Shown here one piece after another: positions 16,791 through 26,583 of a DNA stretch of 35,804 bases. The notes under the pieces are model-generated. The model searched no databases and was not told the DNA's origin. It saw only the letters and a program-made list of their open reading frames with translations. The DNA is from Syntrophobacterales bacterium (GTDB lineage Bacteria; Desulfobacterota; Syntrophobacteria; Syntrophobacterales; Thermodesulforhabdaceae), in contig JALXAE010000295.1 in assembly GCA_026992355.1 (NCBI GenBank), positions 1-35,804 on the forward strand. Direction: 5' to 3'. The position numbers were made by a program, and so were the translations under genes. Each line of letters begins with the position of its first letter. The stretch's first letter is position 1.

Positions 16791-19700
16791 GCAAGAGGGC
16801 TCCCAAGATGACTGAAGAAGAACTCAGATACTTTGAAAAACTCAAAAAAGAGAGAGCAGGTGCTGCAACATATTTCAAGAAATCGTTTCTGAAGGGAATT
16901 TGGAGGAGTATTACAGAGAAGTACTCTGAGCAGGCACATTTTGTCTATGAACTTCTTCAGAACGCGGACGATGCCAAAGCCACTAAAGCCCGTTTTGTAT
17001 TGTCAGAAAGCGGACTAATTTTCGCTCATAATGGTAAAGTGCATTTTTCAATTACCAATCCTGATTCTGAGAGGGAGGAGAAAGACAGGATTAGGGGAAA
17101 GCTTGGACACATCAATTCCATAACATCAATCGGTAGCAGTTCGAAATCAGCGGATGAAATAGGGAAGTTTGGGATTGGTTTCAAGTCTGTGTTTCAATAT
17201 ACCGACACTCCTCATATCTATGATCCCCCATATACCTTCAAGATAAATGATTATATTGTTCCCCAGTTACTGGAAAAAGACCATCCGCTACGGAGAAAAG
17301 GGGAGACGTTATTCTGGCTCCCTTTTAATTCTGAGAACAAACTTCCTGAGAATGCTTTCAGCGAGACGAGAAATAGACTCCAGAAATTAGAAAATCCATT
17401 GTTGTTTCTTAGAAACTTACGCGAGATTGAATGGAATATTTCGACTGGAGACGAAGGTTTTTATATTAAAGAAAGTGACAAAAAAGGCGACACCTCACAA
17501 ATCAAATTACTGCATATGGTAAACGACTGGGAAAACGAGCAGTCGTTCAAGGTGTTCGAGAAGAAGATAGTACTTACTGAAAACAATAAAGAATTATACA
17601 TTCATATTGCCTTTAAGTTAGATGAAAAAGGCAAGATAGTATATATTGAAAAGCATCCTTGTTACTGCTTTTTCCCCACCAAAGAGCATACGGGTTTACG
17701 CTTTATCATACAAGCTCCCTTTATGCTTACAGACAGTAGAGACCTCCTCAAAGAAGAAGACCCTGTCAATAACAGATTAATTAAGCTTCTTGCCCAGTTC
17801 ATGGTAGAAGTCCTACCTAGACTCAAGGAAGATGGCAAACTAGATATTTCATTACTTAAAGCACTTCCTATATACGAGGAAACAGCGGAGAAGTTCAAGC
17901 CACTGTATGACAGTGTACTCGAAGAATTAAGGAACGGGGCTGAGCTTTTGCCTGCTGAAGATGGCAGTTACGTCGGCTGCACATCGGCTTTATTGGCAAG
18001 GGGTAGAGAGCTAGTGAAGTTATTAAACAGCGAACAACTCTCTCTCCTATTCGAAAAACCAGGTACAAAATGGATTTCTTCTGAGGTTACTGAAAACAGC
18101 GAGTTGTGGGATTATCTCAAGGACAAGTTGGGCATAGAAGTTATAAGGCCCGAAGACATCGTGGAGAGACTCTCCGAAAGTTTCTTAAAAGCTCAAACTG
18201 ATAATTGGCTTGTTGACCTGTATAAATTCCTGCGCAAGAGACGTGACTTGTGGAATAAGTTGAAAAAAAGACCTTTCATTAGACTCTCTGATAATTCACA
18301 TGTTACACCGTTCAACAGTGCTGGAGAACTACAAGCATTTCTGCCAACCGATAACGATTCACCCTATCCTACTGTAAAGAGAACTATTGTAGAAGACAAA
18401 GAAGTGAGAGCGTTTTTGGAAAATCTTGGTTTGCACCCGCCAGATGAAATCGCTGAAATTACAAAATTCATCCTTCCAAAGTACAGAGCTTCTCAAGATA
18501 TCCCAGAAGCCGAAAACCTCGAAGATGTCCGTAAGATAAATAAAACGCTCAAAAAAACCGACGATCACAGCTTCTTAGAGCAGCTAGCTGACACCCCCTT
18601 TTTGGCAGCAGATAACTGTGCAACCGGTAGAACCGAATACAAGAAACCCACTGAGATATATCTCACTCAAGATTTTACGAAAAACAAAGACATTGAAATC
18701 TATTTTGAAGGAAATCCTGATGCTTATCTTCTAAATAGAAGATATAGAGAATTTGATAGTAGCTTTTTTAGAAAGTTAGGATGCTCTGACAGGATCAAAG
18801 TATTCTGCCGCAAACCCAATTGGTCAGGTTACGTCCCCATCGTAGACTACCATTCCCACCATAAAAGGGGAAGAGAGGGTTTCGATCCTGGTTGCAATAT
18901 AGACGGGCTGGAACACGCGCTGAAAAACATTAATCTAGATAAGGCCCATATAATCTGGAATCTTCTACTGAAGTACTGGAAAAGCATTAAAGGGGAAGTC
19001 GAATTCAGTACGAGGCAGGATTATGTTGACTCTGAAATAGAAAACCAGCTTTCAACTATGGGTAGGCTTGTGCGAGAACACCGGTGGTTGCCTGACAAAG
19101 ACGGAAAATTCCATCACAGATTTGAAATCCGACTGGAGGATCTCCATGAAAAACTGGAGAAAAACAGCCTAGAAGCACAAATGGTAGCAAGGAATATTGG
19201 CCTCAAGACAGATATCGATGAGGAAGTCGTAAATAAATTGCCTTCCAACGTAAGAAGGATACTCGAGGTTTTTAAACCATTTGGACATTTGCTTGATGAG
19301 GAAGAGATCCTCGAAGAAATGAAGTCCCTGTTGGCAGATAAAGACAAGGCCTACAGAAAGACAGTGAAAGAAGAACCAGCTGATAGTTTTAGCTACCAAG
19401 AAGAGTTCAGAAAGGCATTTTCTAAACGACAGATAGGATCCTCGCGTGAGCATATTCCCCCTAGTGAACTCCCCAACCCTGAGAGAAGAATTGCGGGAAT
19501 TAAAGAGGAAATTAACATTAGCAAAACAAATGAACCACTGGTCATTGAGAGATTCAAGAGAGTACCTATAAAAAAATGGGAGCAAAAGAATTTTGAAGCA
19601 AGGACTTTTCTGAAAGAACAATATGGCGGCAGGTGTCAAATATGCAATTACTCTTTTGATAAGAGAGATGGAGAGCCCTATTTTGAAGGTGTTTACTTAG

Positions 19701-19969
19701 TCTCAAGAACAAAGGCAAGATGGATAGATAGACCGGGGAACATCCTCTGTTTATGCGCCAATTGCTGCGCAAAATTCACACATGGAACTGTGGAAGCACC
19801 TGATATTTTGGACCAGATAGAAAACATACGAATAGATCACGCAGAAGAAGATGAGTTATCTTTGAAAATAATACTTTGCGGAAAAGAAGAGACCATTAAA
19901 TTCACGAAGAGACATATGCTAGATCTACATGCTATAATTCAATCTGAAAACCAAGAAAGAGAAGCCTAA
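16787..19969 (+). CDS. Sacsin/Hsp90-like (GHKL) ATPase protein with C-terminal degenerate HNH-like zinc module
   Basis: 1060 aa; VYELLQNADDAKATKARFVL, FAHNGKVHF, GKFGIGFKSVFQY; C-terminus GRCQICNYSF...EPYFEGVYLVSRTKARWIDRPGNILCLCANCCAKF; ATGA overlap with helicase. Confidence 0.88.
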   Translation: MSKRAPKMTEEELRYFEKLKKERAGAATYFKKSFLKGIWRSITEKYSEQAHFVYELLQNADDAKATKARFVLSESGLIFAHNGKVHFSITNPDSEREEKDRIRGKLGHINSITSIGSSSKSADEIGKFGIGFKSVFQYTDTPHIYDPPYTFKINDYIVPQLLEKDHPLRRKGETLFWLPFNSENKLPENAFSETRNRLQKLENPLLFLRNLREIEWNISTGDEGFYIKESDKKGDTSQIKLLHMVNDWENEQSFKVFEKKIVLTENNKELYIHIAFKLDEKGKIVYIEKHPCYCFFPTKEHTGLRFIIQAPFMLTDSRDLLKEEDPVNNRLIKLLAQFMVEVLPRLKEDGKLDISLLKALPIYEETAEKFKPLYDSVLEELRNGAELLPAEDGSYVGCTSALLARGRELVKLLNSEQLSLLFEKPGTKWISSEVTENSELWDYLKDKLGIEVIRPEDIVERLSESFLKAQTDNWLVDLYKFLRKRRDLWNKLKKRPFIRLSDNSHVTPFNSAGELQAFLPTDNDSPYPTVKRTIVEDKEVRAFLENLGLHPPDEIAEITKFILPKYRASQDIPEAENLEDVRKINKTLKKTDDHSFLEQLADTPFLAADNCATGRTEYKKPTEIYLTQDFTKNKDIEIYFEGNPDAYLLNRRYREFDSSFFRKLGCSDRIKVFCRKPNWSGYVPIVDYHSHHKRGREGFDPGCNIDGLEHALKNINLDKAHIIWNLLLKYWKSIKGEVEFSTRQDYVDSEIENQLSTMGRLVREHRWLPDKDGKFHHRFEIRLEDLHEKLEKNSLEAQMVARNIGLKTDIDEEVVNKLPSNVRRILEVFKPFGHLLDEEEILEEMKSLLADKDKAYRKTVKEEPADSFSYQEEFRKAFSKRQIGSSREHIPPSELPNPERRIAGIKEEINISKTNEPLVIERFKRVPIKKWEQKNFEARTFLKEQYGGRCQICNYSFDKRDGEPYFEGVYLVSRTKARWIDRPGNILCLCANCCAKFTHGTVEAPDILDQIENIRIDHAEEDELSLKIILCGKEETIKFTKRHMLDLHAIIQSENQEREA

Positions 19970-19984
19970 TTTGAGTTACCAATT

Positions 19985-21028
19985 TTACTCCCAAACCCTG
20001 AAAGCATGCACCCTTCCCTTAACCCTCGCTCTCTCTGCCTTCACAAGCTTCAGCTCCGTCATCCTCTTCATGTATAAGGAATAGGTCCTGCTCGCTACAG
20101 GTTTCCAGTTGTTGGCCTCGCACCTCTGGAGATAGGCCTGATAAAGCTCGGGAGACGAAATCCCCGGGTTCTCTTCGATAATGCTGTACAGCAACCTGTG
20201 GTGCTCGGTGAGCCTTTTCAGCTCATACGTGCGCCGCAGCCCACCTGTGTCATTGTAGCCCTTCTCTATGTGCTCTGGCATAATCCTCTCACAGCCTTCG
20301 GACTGGGCATAAGAAGCCGCGTTCCTCAGCGTCTGGATAGCAACCCTCGCATCTCCCCCAGCAATCTCAGCCACGAGCTCAAGCGTTCTTTTGTCCCATG
20401 CTCTGGGGTGCAGCGCCCCCGCAGCCCTCTGGGTGAGTATCTCCACCAGCTCATCAACTGTGTAGGGCCTGAACTCAAGGGTGTAGGGGTTCAACCTCGA
20501 GCGCACCCGGTCCTCCAGAGCAAGTATGGGGTACCTGCTCTCACTTATCAGAATAAGCCCGACGTTCCCGACGTTTGAGAGATTGTATATCATGGTGTTT
20601 CTCTCCTTGAGGGGCACGACATCGATCTCATCGAGTATGATTATGAATGGCCTGTCTTTCACGAGCCGCTCAAATTGGACGAGTTTAACCCTCTTGTCCC
20701 TCGCATCTCCAAAACCCCTCCTCAGCTCGCCGAGTATGTACTCCAGCACAGCATAAAAGGTGTTGTGCTTCCAGCAGTTCACATACACGCCGGGGATGCC
20801 TTTCTCCCTGTTCAGCTCCCTGAGCATGTGGCTTGCAATAGTGGTCTTCCCGGTCCCTGGACATCCGTAGAGCCACACTGAACGTGGCTTTCTCCCTGAA
20901 AACACAGGGGCAAGACAGGTACTGAGCTCGTTCACATGCGTATTTCTGGCAGAAATTATATGCGGTATATGGGTCTCGCTCAAAATAGCGTCATCGAGAA
21001 TCAGGCCCGGGTCGTTTTGTTTATACAT
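19985..21028 (-). CDS. cdc6: Orc1/Cdc6-family replication initiator ATPase
   Basis: Likely start MYKQNDPGLILDD; VWLYGCPGTGKTTIASHML, IIILDEIDVV, LISESRYPILALEDRVRSRL, sensor-2-like GGDARVAIQTLRNAASYA, C-terminal winged-helix-like region. Confidence 0.9.
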   Translation of the reverse strand: MYKQNDPGLILDDAILSETHIPHIISARNTHVNELSTCLAPVFSGRKPRSVWLYGCPGTGKTTIASHMLRELNREKGIPGVYVNCWKHNTFYAVLEYILGELRRGFGDARDKRVKLVQFERLVKDRPFIIILDEIDVVPLKERNTMIYNLSNVGNVGLILISESRYPILALEDRVRSRLNPYTLEFRPYTVDELVEILTQRAAGALHPRAWDKRTLELVAEIAGGDARVAIQTLRNAASYAQSEGCERIMPEHIEKGYNDTGGLRRTYELKRLTEHHRLLYSIIEENPGISSPELYQAYLQRCEANNWKPVASRTYSLYMKRMTELKLVKAERARVKGRVHAFRVWE

Positions 21029-21060
21029 ATTTAGCGATAAGATATACGGGCTTAAAAAAC
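21028..21060 (-). promoter_or_regulatory. Candidate archaeal promoter of cdc6
   Basis: Minus strand GTTTTTTAAG with TTTAAG about 28 nt upstream of ATG. Confidence 0.4.
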
Positions 21061-21126
21061 CATATACGTGGGATTTGCGGTCTTTGCGGATAATGTCTAC
21101 GAAGAGAAACAAGGCGGAAGATCCCT

Positions 21127-21160
21127 CGAAATTTATAAGCCTCCGAAACAATTCAATACC
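21127..21160 (+). promoter_or_regulatory. Candidate archaeal BRE/TATA promoter
   Basis: CGAAATTTATAAGC with TTTATA about 28 nt upstream of ATG 21161. Confidence 0.5.
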
Positions 21161-21337
21161 ATGAGGGAACTAGAAAAGAGGCTTGTTCGCGGTCTCTTAT
21201 ATGCCGTGGCAGCGCTCTCGGCAGGTCTGCTGGTCTACACGACTTTATTGCACATAGATCCCCCGAATGCCGTGCCCATAGTTTTCTACTTCGCACTTTT
21301 CTCGATATGCCTTTATGTGCATGAACGTTATTTCTGA
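21161..21337 (+). CDS. Small membrane protein (two predicted TM segments)
   Basis: MRELEKRLVRGLLYAVAALSAGLLVYTTLLHIDPPNAVPIVFYFALFSICLYVHERYF. Confidence 0.55.
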   Translation: MRELEKRLVRGLLYAVAALSAGLLVYTTLLHIDPPNAVPIVFYFALFSICLYVHERYF

Positions 21338-21464
21338 GGGGATCGCTCGTGTCAAGAGAAACGAAAACGGAGCGAGGCGGCCGCAGACTCTGCACCCGGG
21401 GAGGGACGGGAGATAAACGGCGGGCGGCATGGCCTTCCTCAGGGATTCCCTCGCCACCCATGGC

Positions 21465-21994
21465 CTATCCAATCCTTGCAGGGCAGTTATCCTTGAAAGA
21501 GCAAGCCTCGCACTTCGCCCGGCTCTCATGATTTCTCTCAACAGGCCCTTCGGCTTGGATATCCATATCCCTCATCTCCTGCATGGTTTCCATCAACCTT
21601 TCCCGGAGCCTTTCATCAAACTCAATCCTGAACTGTTTCCTGTCTCCATACACAAGGTAACCGTAGGGGACCCGGGTACTGTATTTTTCTTCGACAAGGA
21701 GACAGTAAGCTGCAAGCTGGAGCACATGGTTCTCAAAGGGTGTGTCTGCAAGGGTGTTCTTTATCTCCACGGGGATAACATCACCGTTTTGCCTCACTAT
21801 GTAATCCGGCTTCCCGACAAGGCGATATCTGGAAGAAAACAGCGGCTTTTCCACTTTTTCAGGGTTCAGGTCGGAATACATGACATCTCCGTCCACAATC
21901 CCATGTGCCTGCACAGTCCGTGATGCCGCCTTCGACATCATCCATGCGACGACAATCAAAGCGATTCCCATTATGATGACAACGGTTATCATGC
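21465..21994 (-). CDS. Cas4-like PD-(D/E)XK exonuclease, C-terminal part, with N-terminal TM segment
   Basis: Start MITVVIIMGIALIVVAWMMSKAAS at ~21992; GKPDYIVRQNGDVIPVEIKNT, HVLQLAAYCLLVEEKY, KCEACSFKDNCPARIG. Confidence 0.8.
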
Positions 21995-22258
21995 CAACCA
22001 CATCACAACTCCTATAAGCGCAAGAAATATCATCAAAAGCCCGATCCATAGCAGAATTCTGGAAGTCCTTTTCATCCTCCCCGCCTTCTCAAGCCCATCT
22101 CCAATCTCCACGTGTCTCTTCCTCCCAGCGAGAATCAAGGGGCTTTCTGGGGTGTAACCTCTCTTTTGCAAAAACCACGCTACTGAACAGAACTTGTATT
22201 GTCCGATTTCAGACGCTTTTATTATTCCCTGCTTTCCTCTCCGTGCATCGTTGCTCAT
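21989..22258 (-). CDS. Cas4-like N-terminal part with C-terminal TM segment
   Basis: IIKASEIGQYKFCSVAWFLQKRGYTPESPLILAGRKRHVEIGDGLEKAGR... ILLWIGLLMIFLALIGVVMWLA*; ends in an ATGA overlap with the next gene. Confidence 0.75.
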   Translation of the reverse strand: MSNDARRGKQGIIKASEIGQYKFCSVAWFLQKRGYTPESPLILAGRKRHVEIGDGLEKAGRMKRTSRILLWIGLLMIFLALIGVVMWLA

Positions 22259-22327
22259 TATGGCACCCGCGGTGTTCCCAATGTTTAATACTTAACGTAC
22301 CAATTTTAATCTTTGTCAGGTTCCCTC

Positions 22328-24250
22328 TCAAACCCTGACCCCCCAAACCTCATCAAACCCCGCGTCCAGGCACTTCTTCATGTTGTAGGCCACATTGCTC
22401 TTCCCTGTCTCGATTTCCACAGCCACTTTCCTCCCGTCCCTGAACAAAGCCAGGTCAACTGTTCTGCCCCCGCCTATTGGATACTCCTCAACAACGCGCC
22501 AGCCCTCAGACCTATACTTCTCTGCGAGCCTTTTCTTCGCAAGCTCATGCTCCACGCCGCCGCCTCTGTGCGACTTTCCAGGCTGTACACCCATGCTTTT
22601 CAGGGCATCCCTGGCCTTCTCCGTCAATTCAAGTACCTTGAGCCTTGCCCTGCTGGCCTTGACATCCCTCACAGTCACATAGCCCCTGGAAATGAGACCC
22701 TCCTTCGCCTTGTTTCCCTGATAAACATTGAGCCCCAACCTCTCGTACCGCTCTGTGACAGGGGAAACCGGGTATTCATGGATGTCCCGAAGCAAAATCT
22801 CCTCGTTTTTCGTCAAGGTCACGGGACCTGATTCGGACATTTTCAGGACATTTTCAGGTCTTTTCAGGACATGGCCATATACCTTCTCCTTACCAAATGC
22901 CTTAAACCCCGCCCTCTCCATTCGCTCCGCTATGTCCTCATCCGTGACCTGACCTTTCCTGACCTTGACCAGCGGGAACTTCACAAGAAACGGCTCGAAC
23001 CAGCGGCCCTGCAGCTTGACCATCGCAAAGCCTGTCTCCAGCTTCCCAAGGTATCTGGCCTGCTTCGCCTCGATGAGCAAGGAATCAGCGATCATTGAGA
23101 TGTCGCTCCTGTGCTTCAGGTTCATCGCGATGGTGGTGTATGTGTTCCCGAGGGCCGGCTTGCTTATCAGGCTCGGGTGCTGGTCAATGAGAACCACTGC
23201 CTCGCCGAGCTCCCTGATCTCCCTCAAAATGATATCTGTGATGGCTTCCTCGCCCGAGGCTTCCTGCTTCTTCCTCAAAAGTATGTGGTGGGCTTCCTCA
23301 ATGATGAGGGCATGCCTAAACTCCTCCCTGCCCTGCTGACCAAGCCTGTAGTGGTGTATCCATAAAAGCAAGCTCTCGATGAGAAAGGTCTTGTCCGAAT
23401 TGGTGAGGCTGTCCAATTCCAGAACAACATTTCTCTCAAGGAGGCCTGCCAGATTCACAGCATCCCTGCGGTTGATTACACGCGACACCTCGCCGAAGCA
23501 AAGCACCCCCACGGCCCTGAGAGCAGACTCCATCCACGAAGCTTCCCTTCCCCGGGCTTTATATCTCTCCAGCCATTCCCTGACATCCATGAAGGTCGGC
23601 CACTCATGCTTGTTCCCGGAGTAAACGCCGAACTCCCTGTACACGCTGTCCATGGCCTTTTGCAGAAGATAGGCAACGCCCTCGCCAAGGAAATACGCAT
23701 GGCAGAGTATCTCTATCAGCTTTTTCAGCCACACCGCTGGCAGCGTTCCGTCAGGTGGTATGAGGGGGTTGAACGAGAATGGAGACACTGGCCTGCCAAC
23801 AGTGAAAACCAGTATCTCCCTGTCCGGTACCAAAGCGAGCAAATCCCTGTAGTTCCTCTTCCAGTCAAAAACAAGAAAGGGCTTCCCCCTGGCGAGGAGA
23901 TTCAGTACAATCAGAAAAGCGGTGTTCGTCTTGCCGGAACCCGAGCGGCCAAAGACCCCGACGTGCTGGACCCACTCCCTTTCTCTCAAACCGAACCAGC
24001 CGAAGATCTGCCTGCCGTAGACCACGAGCCCCAAAGGGTATTCTCCCGAAGCTATGTCCTCAGCAGGCGGTTCGAGCAGGACCTCCTTTTCCTCAAATGT
24101 TGCCTTAAGCCTCCGCGCAAGGCTTATGCGCAAGGAATTTTCGATGGCTTTTCTGCCGCCGCTGTCAGAAAGGATGTACTCAGCCCACAGCCTGGCCATG
24201 TCCATACCGGACACGGGTTTGAGCTTCCTGAAAACATCCTCGATTCTCAT
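22328..24250 (-). CDS. HerA/VirB4/TraG-like ATPase with winged-helix and C-terminal restriction-endonuclease-like domain
   Basis: 640 aa; HVGVFGRSGSGKTNTAF, PFLVFDWKRNYRDLL, HALIIEEAHHILL, VVLIDQHPSLIS; C-terminal EEYPIGGGRTVDLALFRDGRKVAVEIETGKS. Confidence 0.85.
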   Translation of the reverse strand: MRIEDVFRKLKPVSGMDMARLWAEYILSDSGGRKAIENSLRISLARRLKATFEEKEVLLEPPAEDIASGEYPLGLVVYGRQIFGWFGLREREWVQHVGVFGRSGSGKTNTAFLIVLNLLARGKPFLVFDWKRNYRDLLALVPDREILVFTVGRPVSPFSFNPLIPPDGTLPAVWLKKLIEILCHAYFLGEGVAYLLQKAMDSVYREFGVYSGNKHEWPTFMDVREWLERYKARGREASWMESALRAVGVLCFGEVSRVINRRDAVNLAGLLERNVVLELDSLTNSDKTFLIESLLLWIHHYRLGQQGREEFRHALIIEEAHHILLRKKQEASGEEAITDIILREIRELGEAVVLIDQHPSLISKPALGNTYTTIAMNLKHRSDISMIADSLLIEAKQARYLGKLETGFAMVKLQGRWFEPFLVKFPLVKVRKGQVTDEDIAERMERAGFKAFGKEKVYGHVLKRPENVLKMSESGPVTLTKNEEILLRDIHEYPVSPVTERYERLGLNVYQGNKAKEGLISRGYVTVRDVKASRARLKVLELTEKARDALKSMGVQPGKSHRGGGVEHELAKKRLAEKYRSEGWRVVEEYPIGGGRTVDLALFRDGRKVAVEIETGKSNVAYNMKKCLDAGFDEVWGVRV

Positions 24251-24313
24251 CCTCTCCCCTATTTATCTGAAGTCCGAATAGCCCTAAACACCTCCGGGAG
24301 GGCTTAAAAGCGC

Positions 24314-24820
24314 CTATTTCTTCTCCCCGCGGCCTAACACCCCGCTCTCAAGCACCTCAGCCGTCGCCTTCAGGGTTTTGTACTCCATCTCCAGTTTTCT
24401 CCGCTCCCTCTTCAAACTCAGAAGATCTGAGAAGGCTTGCCTTTTCTCTGCCCTCGCCTCGCGGTACAAAGACAAAAGCTCCCTCTCGAGCGCGGTCCTC
24501 CTGCTGTCCACTGATGGCCGATACCCCGGGGAAAAGTGTTCGATCTCCATCAAAAGCCGTGAGACCTCGCGCCTCAATTCCCTGAGCGAAATCTGGAAAA
24601 CCTCGCTGACAGCAGATCTCAGACCTATCTCAGTGTCTATCTCCTCGAGGGCGTCGCGCAACACCGAAAGTCTGGAACCGAGACTGCTAGCAAGCGTATC
24701 GCCTGTCTCCCCATGCTCTTCAGGTCCCAGCAAATCATTGAGGGAGAGACCGTCGTCTAGGAATTCCGCGAAATCTTCAGGCCACTCCTCGAACCCCGGC
24801 AGGCGCTTTTTCTCTTTCAT
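24314..24820 (-). CDS. Coiled-coil hypothetical protein
   Basis: 168 aa, Glu/Arg/Leu heptad-like; MKEKKRLPGFEEWPEDFAEFLDDGLSLNDLLG...; upstream of the ATPase gene on the same strand. Confidence 0.65.
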   Translation of the reverse strand: MKEKKRLPGFEEWPEDFAEFLDDGLSLNDLLGPEEHGETGDTLASSLGSRLSVLRDALEEIDTEIGLRSAVSEVFQISLRELRREVSRLLMEIEHFSPGYRPSVDSRRTALERELLSLYREARAEKRQAFSDLLSLKRERRKLEMEYKTLKATAEVLESGVLGRGEKK

Positions 24821-24936
24821 GTTCAGGGCTTGAGTCTATTGGGAAGGAAAAATAAACGCTCTCCAGAGAAGGGATGCGGATTTTACGGGAGAGCAAAGAC
24901 AAGAAAAAGCAGACGGGGCAACAGACCCCGCCTCAA

Positions 24937-25080
24937 TCAGTTGTTCTCGAAGTCGTACTGGTGCCTGAGTGTGTTTTTTCTGTGGTTCTTTATGGCCTGC
25001 ATCTGCAGCTCATACAGAGTGTTGAGAATTTCTATGGCCTTCTCGATTCTTTTTATTTCAGCTTGTTTCTTTTCGTCCAT
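24937..25080 (-). CDS. Small helical protein
   Basis: MDEKKQAEIKRIEKAIEILNTLYELQMQAIKNHRKNTLRHQYDFENN, preceded by AGGAGGT on the minus strand. Confidence 0.5.
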   Translation of the reverse strand: MDEKKQAEIKRIEKAIEILNTLYELQMQAIKNHRKNTLRHQYDFENN

Positions 25081-25456
25081 AGTTGGACCTCCTGTTTTTA
25101 GAAGAGAAAGTTTCCCGGGAAATTTCTCTCTACTATATGGCCGAAATTCTATCAAAAAAAATCTTTGTTTGGAACTTTGGATGCCCCTTTGCCCAGCACT
25201 TTCATCGCTTTAATTGCTTGATTATTCGCTTTGTTTGCTGACACCTTAAAACGCTTTCAATTTGCTTTGTCAGTTCACTGTGCAACTTCAATATTATGAA
25301 TCATACATAACTTTGCTGTGCTAAGCCTGTTGGCTTGCACAGTTTGCTTTACCAAAACATGTGAGAAAATCCCTTCTATTCCCGCACACATAGGCTGATT
25401 TTAATTTTTTTCTCAAATTTCTAATTTTTCCCCTTGACTTCCTGAAAAAATGTGTT

Positions 25457-25492
25457 ATTTAGTTAATCAAATAATTATTCGGATAACTAAAT
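25457..25492. promoter_or_regulatory. Candidate operator: 9-bp perfect inverted repeat upstream of the SorC-like gene
   Basis: ATTTAGTTA (25457-25465) / TAACTAAAT (25484-25492), 18-nt spacer. Confidence 0.5.
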
Positions 25493-25524
25493 TTTTATTC
25501 GCTGGTACGAGTTAAAGGTTGGCA

Positions 25525-26466
25525 ATGCGACGACGAGACATTTACTACGATCACAATACGATGTACATGGTCCTTCATTACAAATTCGTAGAAGACCTCA
25601 AGAATTATCAAATTGCAAAGGAGGTTGGCATCTCCCCCAGCACTGTAGCGGAATATCTGGACATTGCCAGGGAACTGGAGTTTTACAAAGTCTTTATAGA
25701 CTTTGCTCCAGAAAGCAAGGCAGCAAAAGAATTAATGCTGACTTTTGGCCTCAGAAATGTTGTTGTCTCTCCGTCAGAATTCGGCCTGCACGAACTGGCC
25801 CTGCTTGGAGCGCGGTTCCTCGTAAAAGAGGTTATCAGAGATGATATATCCATAACAGTGGGGGGTGGCACAAACATCTGGAAAATGGTGTGCTCCCTGC
25901 CAACGCTCGCCAAAGAAAGAGTCCAGATTTATTCCATGTGCGTCGGAGATCACTTCCTGGCTGAGATTTCATCCAGCATGGTGGCGAATGTCTTGTTTTA
26001 TCGCCTTTACGAATACGGTGGAAAGCTTCACGTATTCCCGGCTTTTGCCAATCTAAACGCTGATCCGCCAGACAGAAACTGCGAGGTGTACAGCAATGCC
26101 GCAAACGCGGATGTTTTCCTTGTTCCCTTCGGTAGCATCGAAGAGGGTACAGGCGGAAGAGTCGTCAAACAGGAGTTTCGTTTGGATATAGCCAATCTCA
26201 GGAAGAATAACGTTGTCGGCTTTTGCGGCTACCACCTCATCACTGGAGATGGAGAACACTATCCGTCCAAAGAGATTGAGGAAAGAGTGTTTAGCATTGA
26301 CCTTGAATCTCTCAGGAAGGCATCATTCACTGAAGGCAAGTATGTAATCGGTGTTGCGTTTGGAGAACAAAAGACGCACGTGGTCAAAGCAGCGCTTCGA
26401 AAAGGGTACATAAACACACTGTTCATCGATGACAAACTGGCCAGGGCCCTTCTCGAGGACGAGTGA
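25525..26466 (+). CDS. SorC/DeoR-like transcriptional regulator (HTH + sugar-binding-like domain)
   Basis: HTH DLKNYQIAKEVGISPSTVAEYLDIAREL; SorC-like core LRNVVVSPSEF...LGARFLVKEVIRDDISITVGGGTNIWKMV...ADVFLVPFGSIEEG. Confidence 0.75.
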   Translation: MRRRDIYYDHNTMYMVLHYKFVEDLKNYQIAKEVGISPSTVAEYLDIARELEFYKVFIDFAPESKAAKELMLTFGLRNVVVSPSEFGLHELALLGARFLVKEVIRDDISITVGGGTNIWKMVCSLPTLAKERVQIYSMCVGDHFLAEISSSMVANVLFYRLYEYGGKLHVFPAFANLNADPPDRNCEVYSNAANADVFLVPFGSIEEGTGGRVVKQEFRLDIANLRKNNVVGFCGYHLITGDGEHYPSKEIEERVFSIDLESLRKASFTEGKYVIGVAFGEQKTHVVKAALRKGYINTLFIDDKLARALLEDE

Positions 26467-26521
26467 ACCTCAAACAAAGGAGATGTCAGATGGAAAAGAC
26501 AACAAGATTGCTTTCCTCCCA

Positions 26522-26539
26522 AAGAGGCCTGAGCCTCTT
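26522..26539. other. Short hairpin (7-bp stem, 4-nt loop)
   Basis: AAGAGGC-CTGA-GCCTCTT. Confidence 0.4.
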
Positions 26540-26583
26540 CAGATATACCATAAGAAGTAGGTCTAATGAGAGAGGAGTACAGG

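Noticed and set aside
23606-24307. 233-aa plus-strand ORF
   Set aside because: Fully antisense to the HerA-like ATPase, which has clear motifs.
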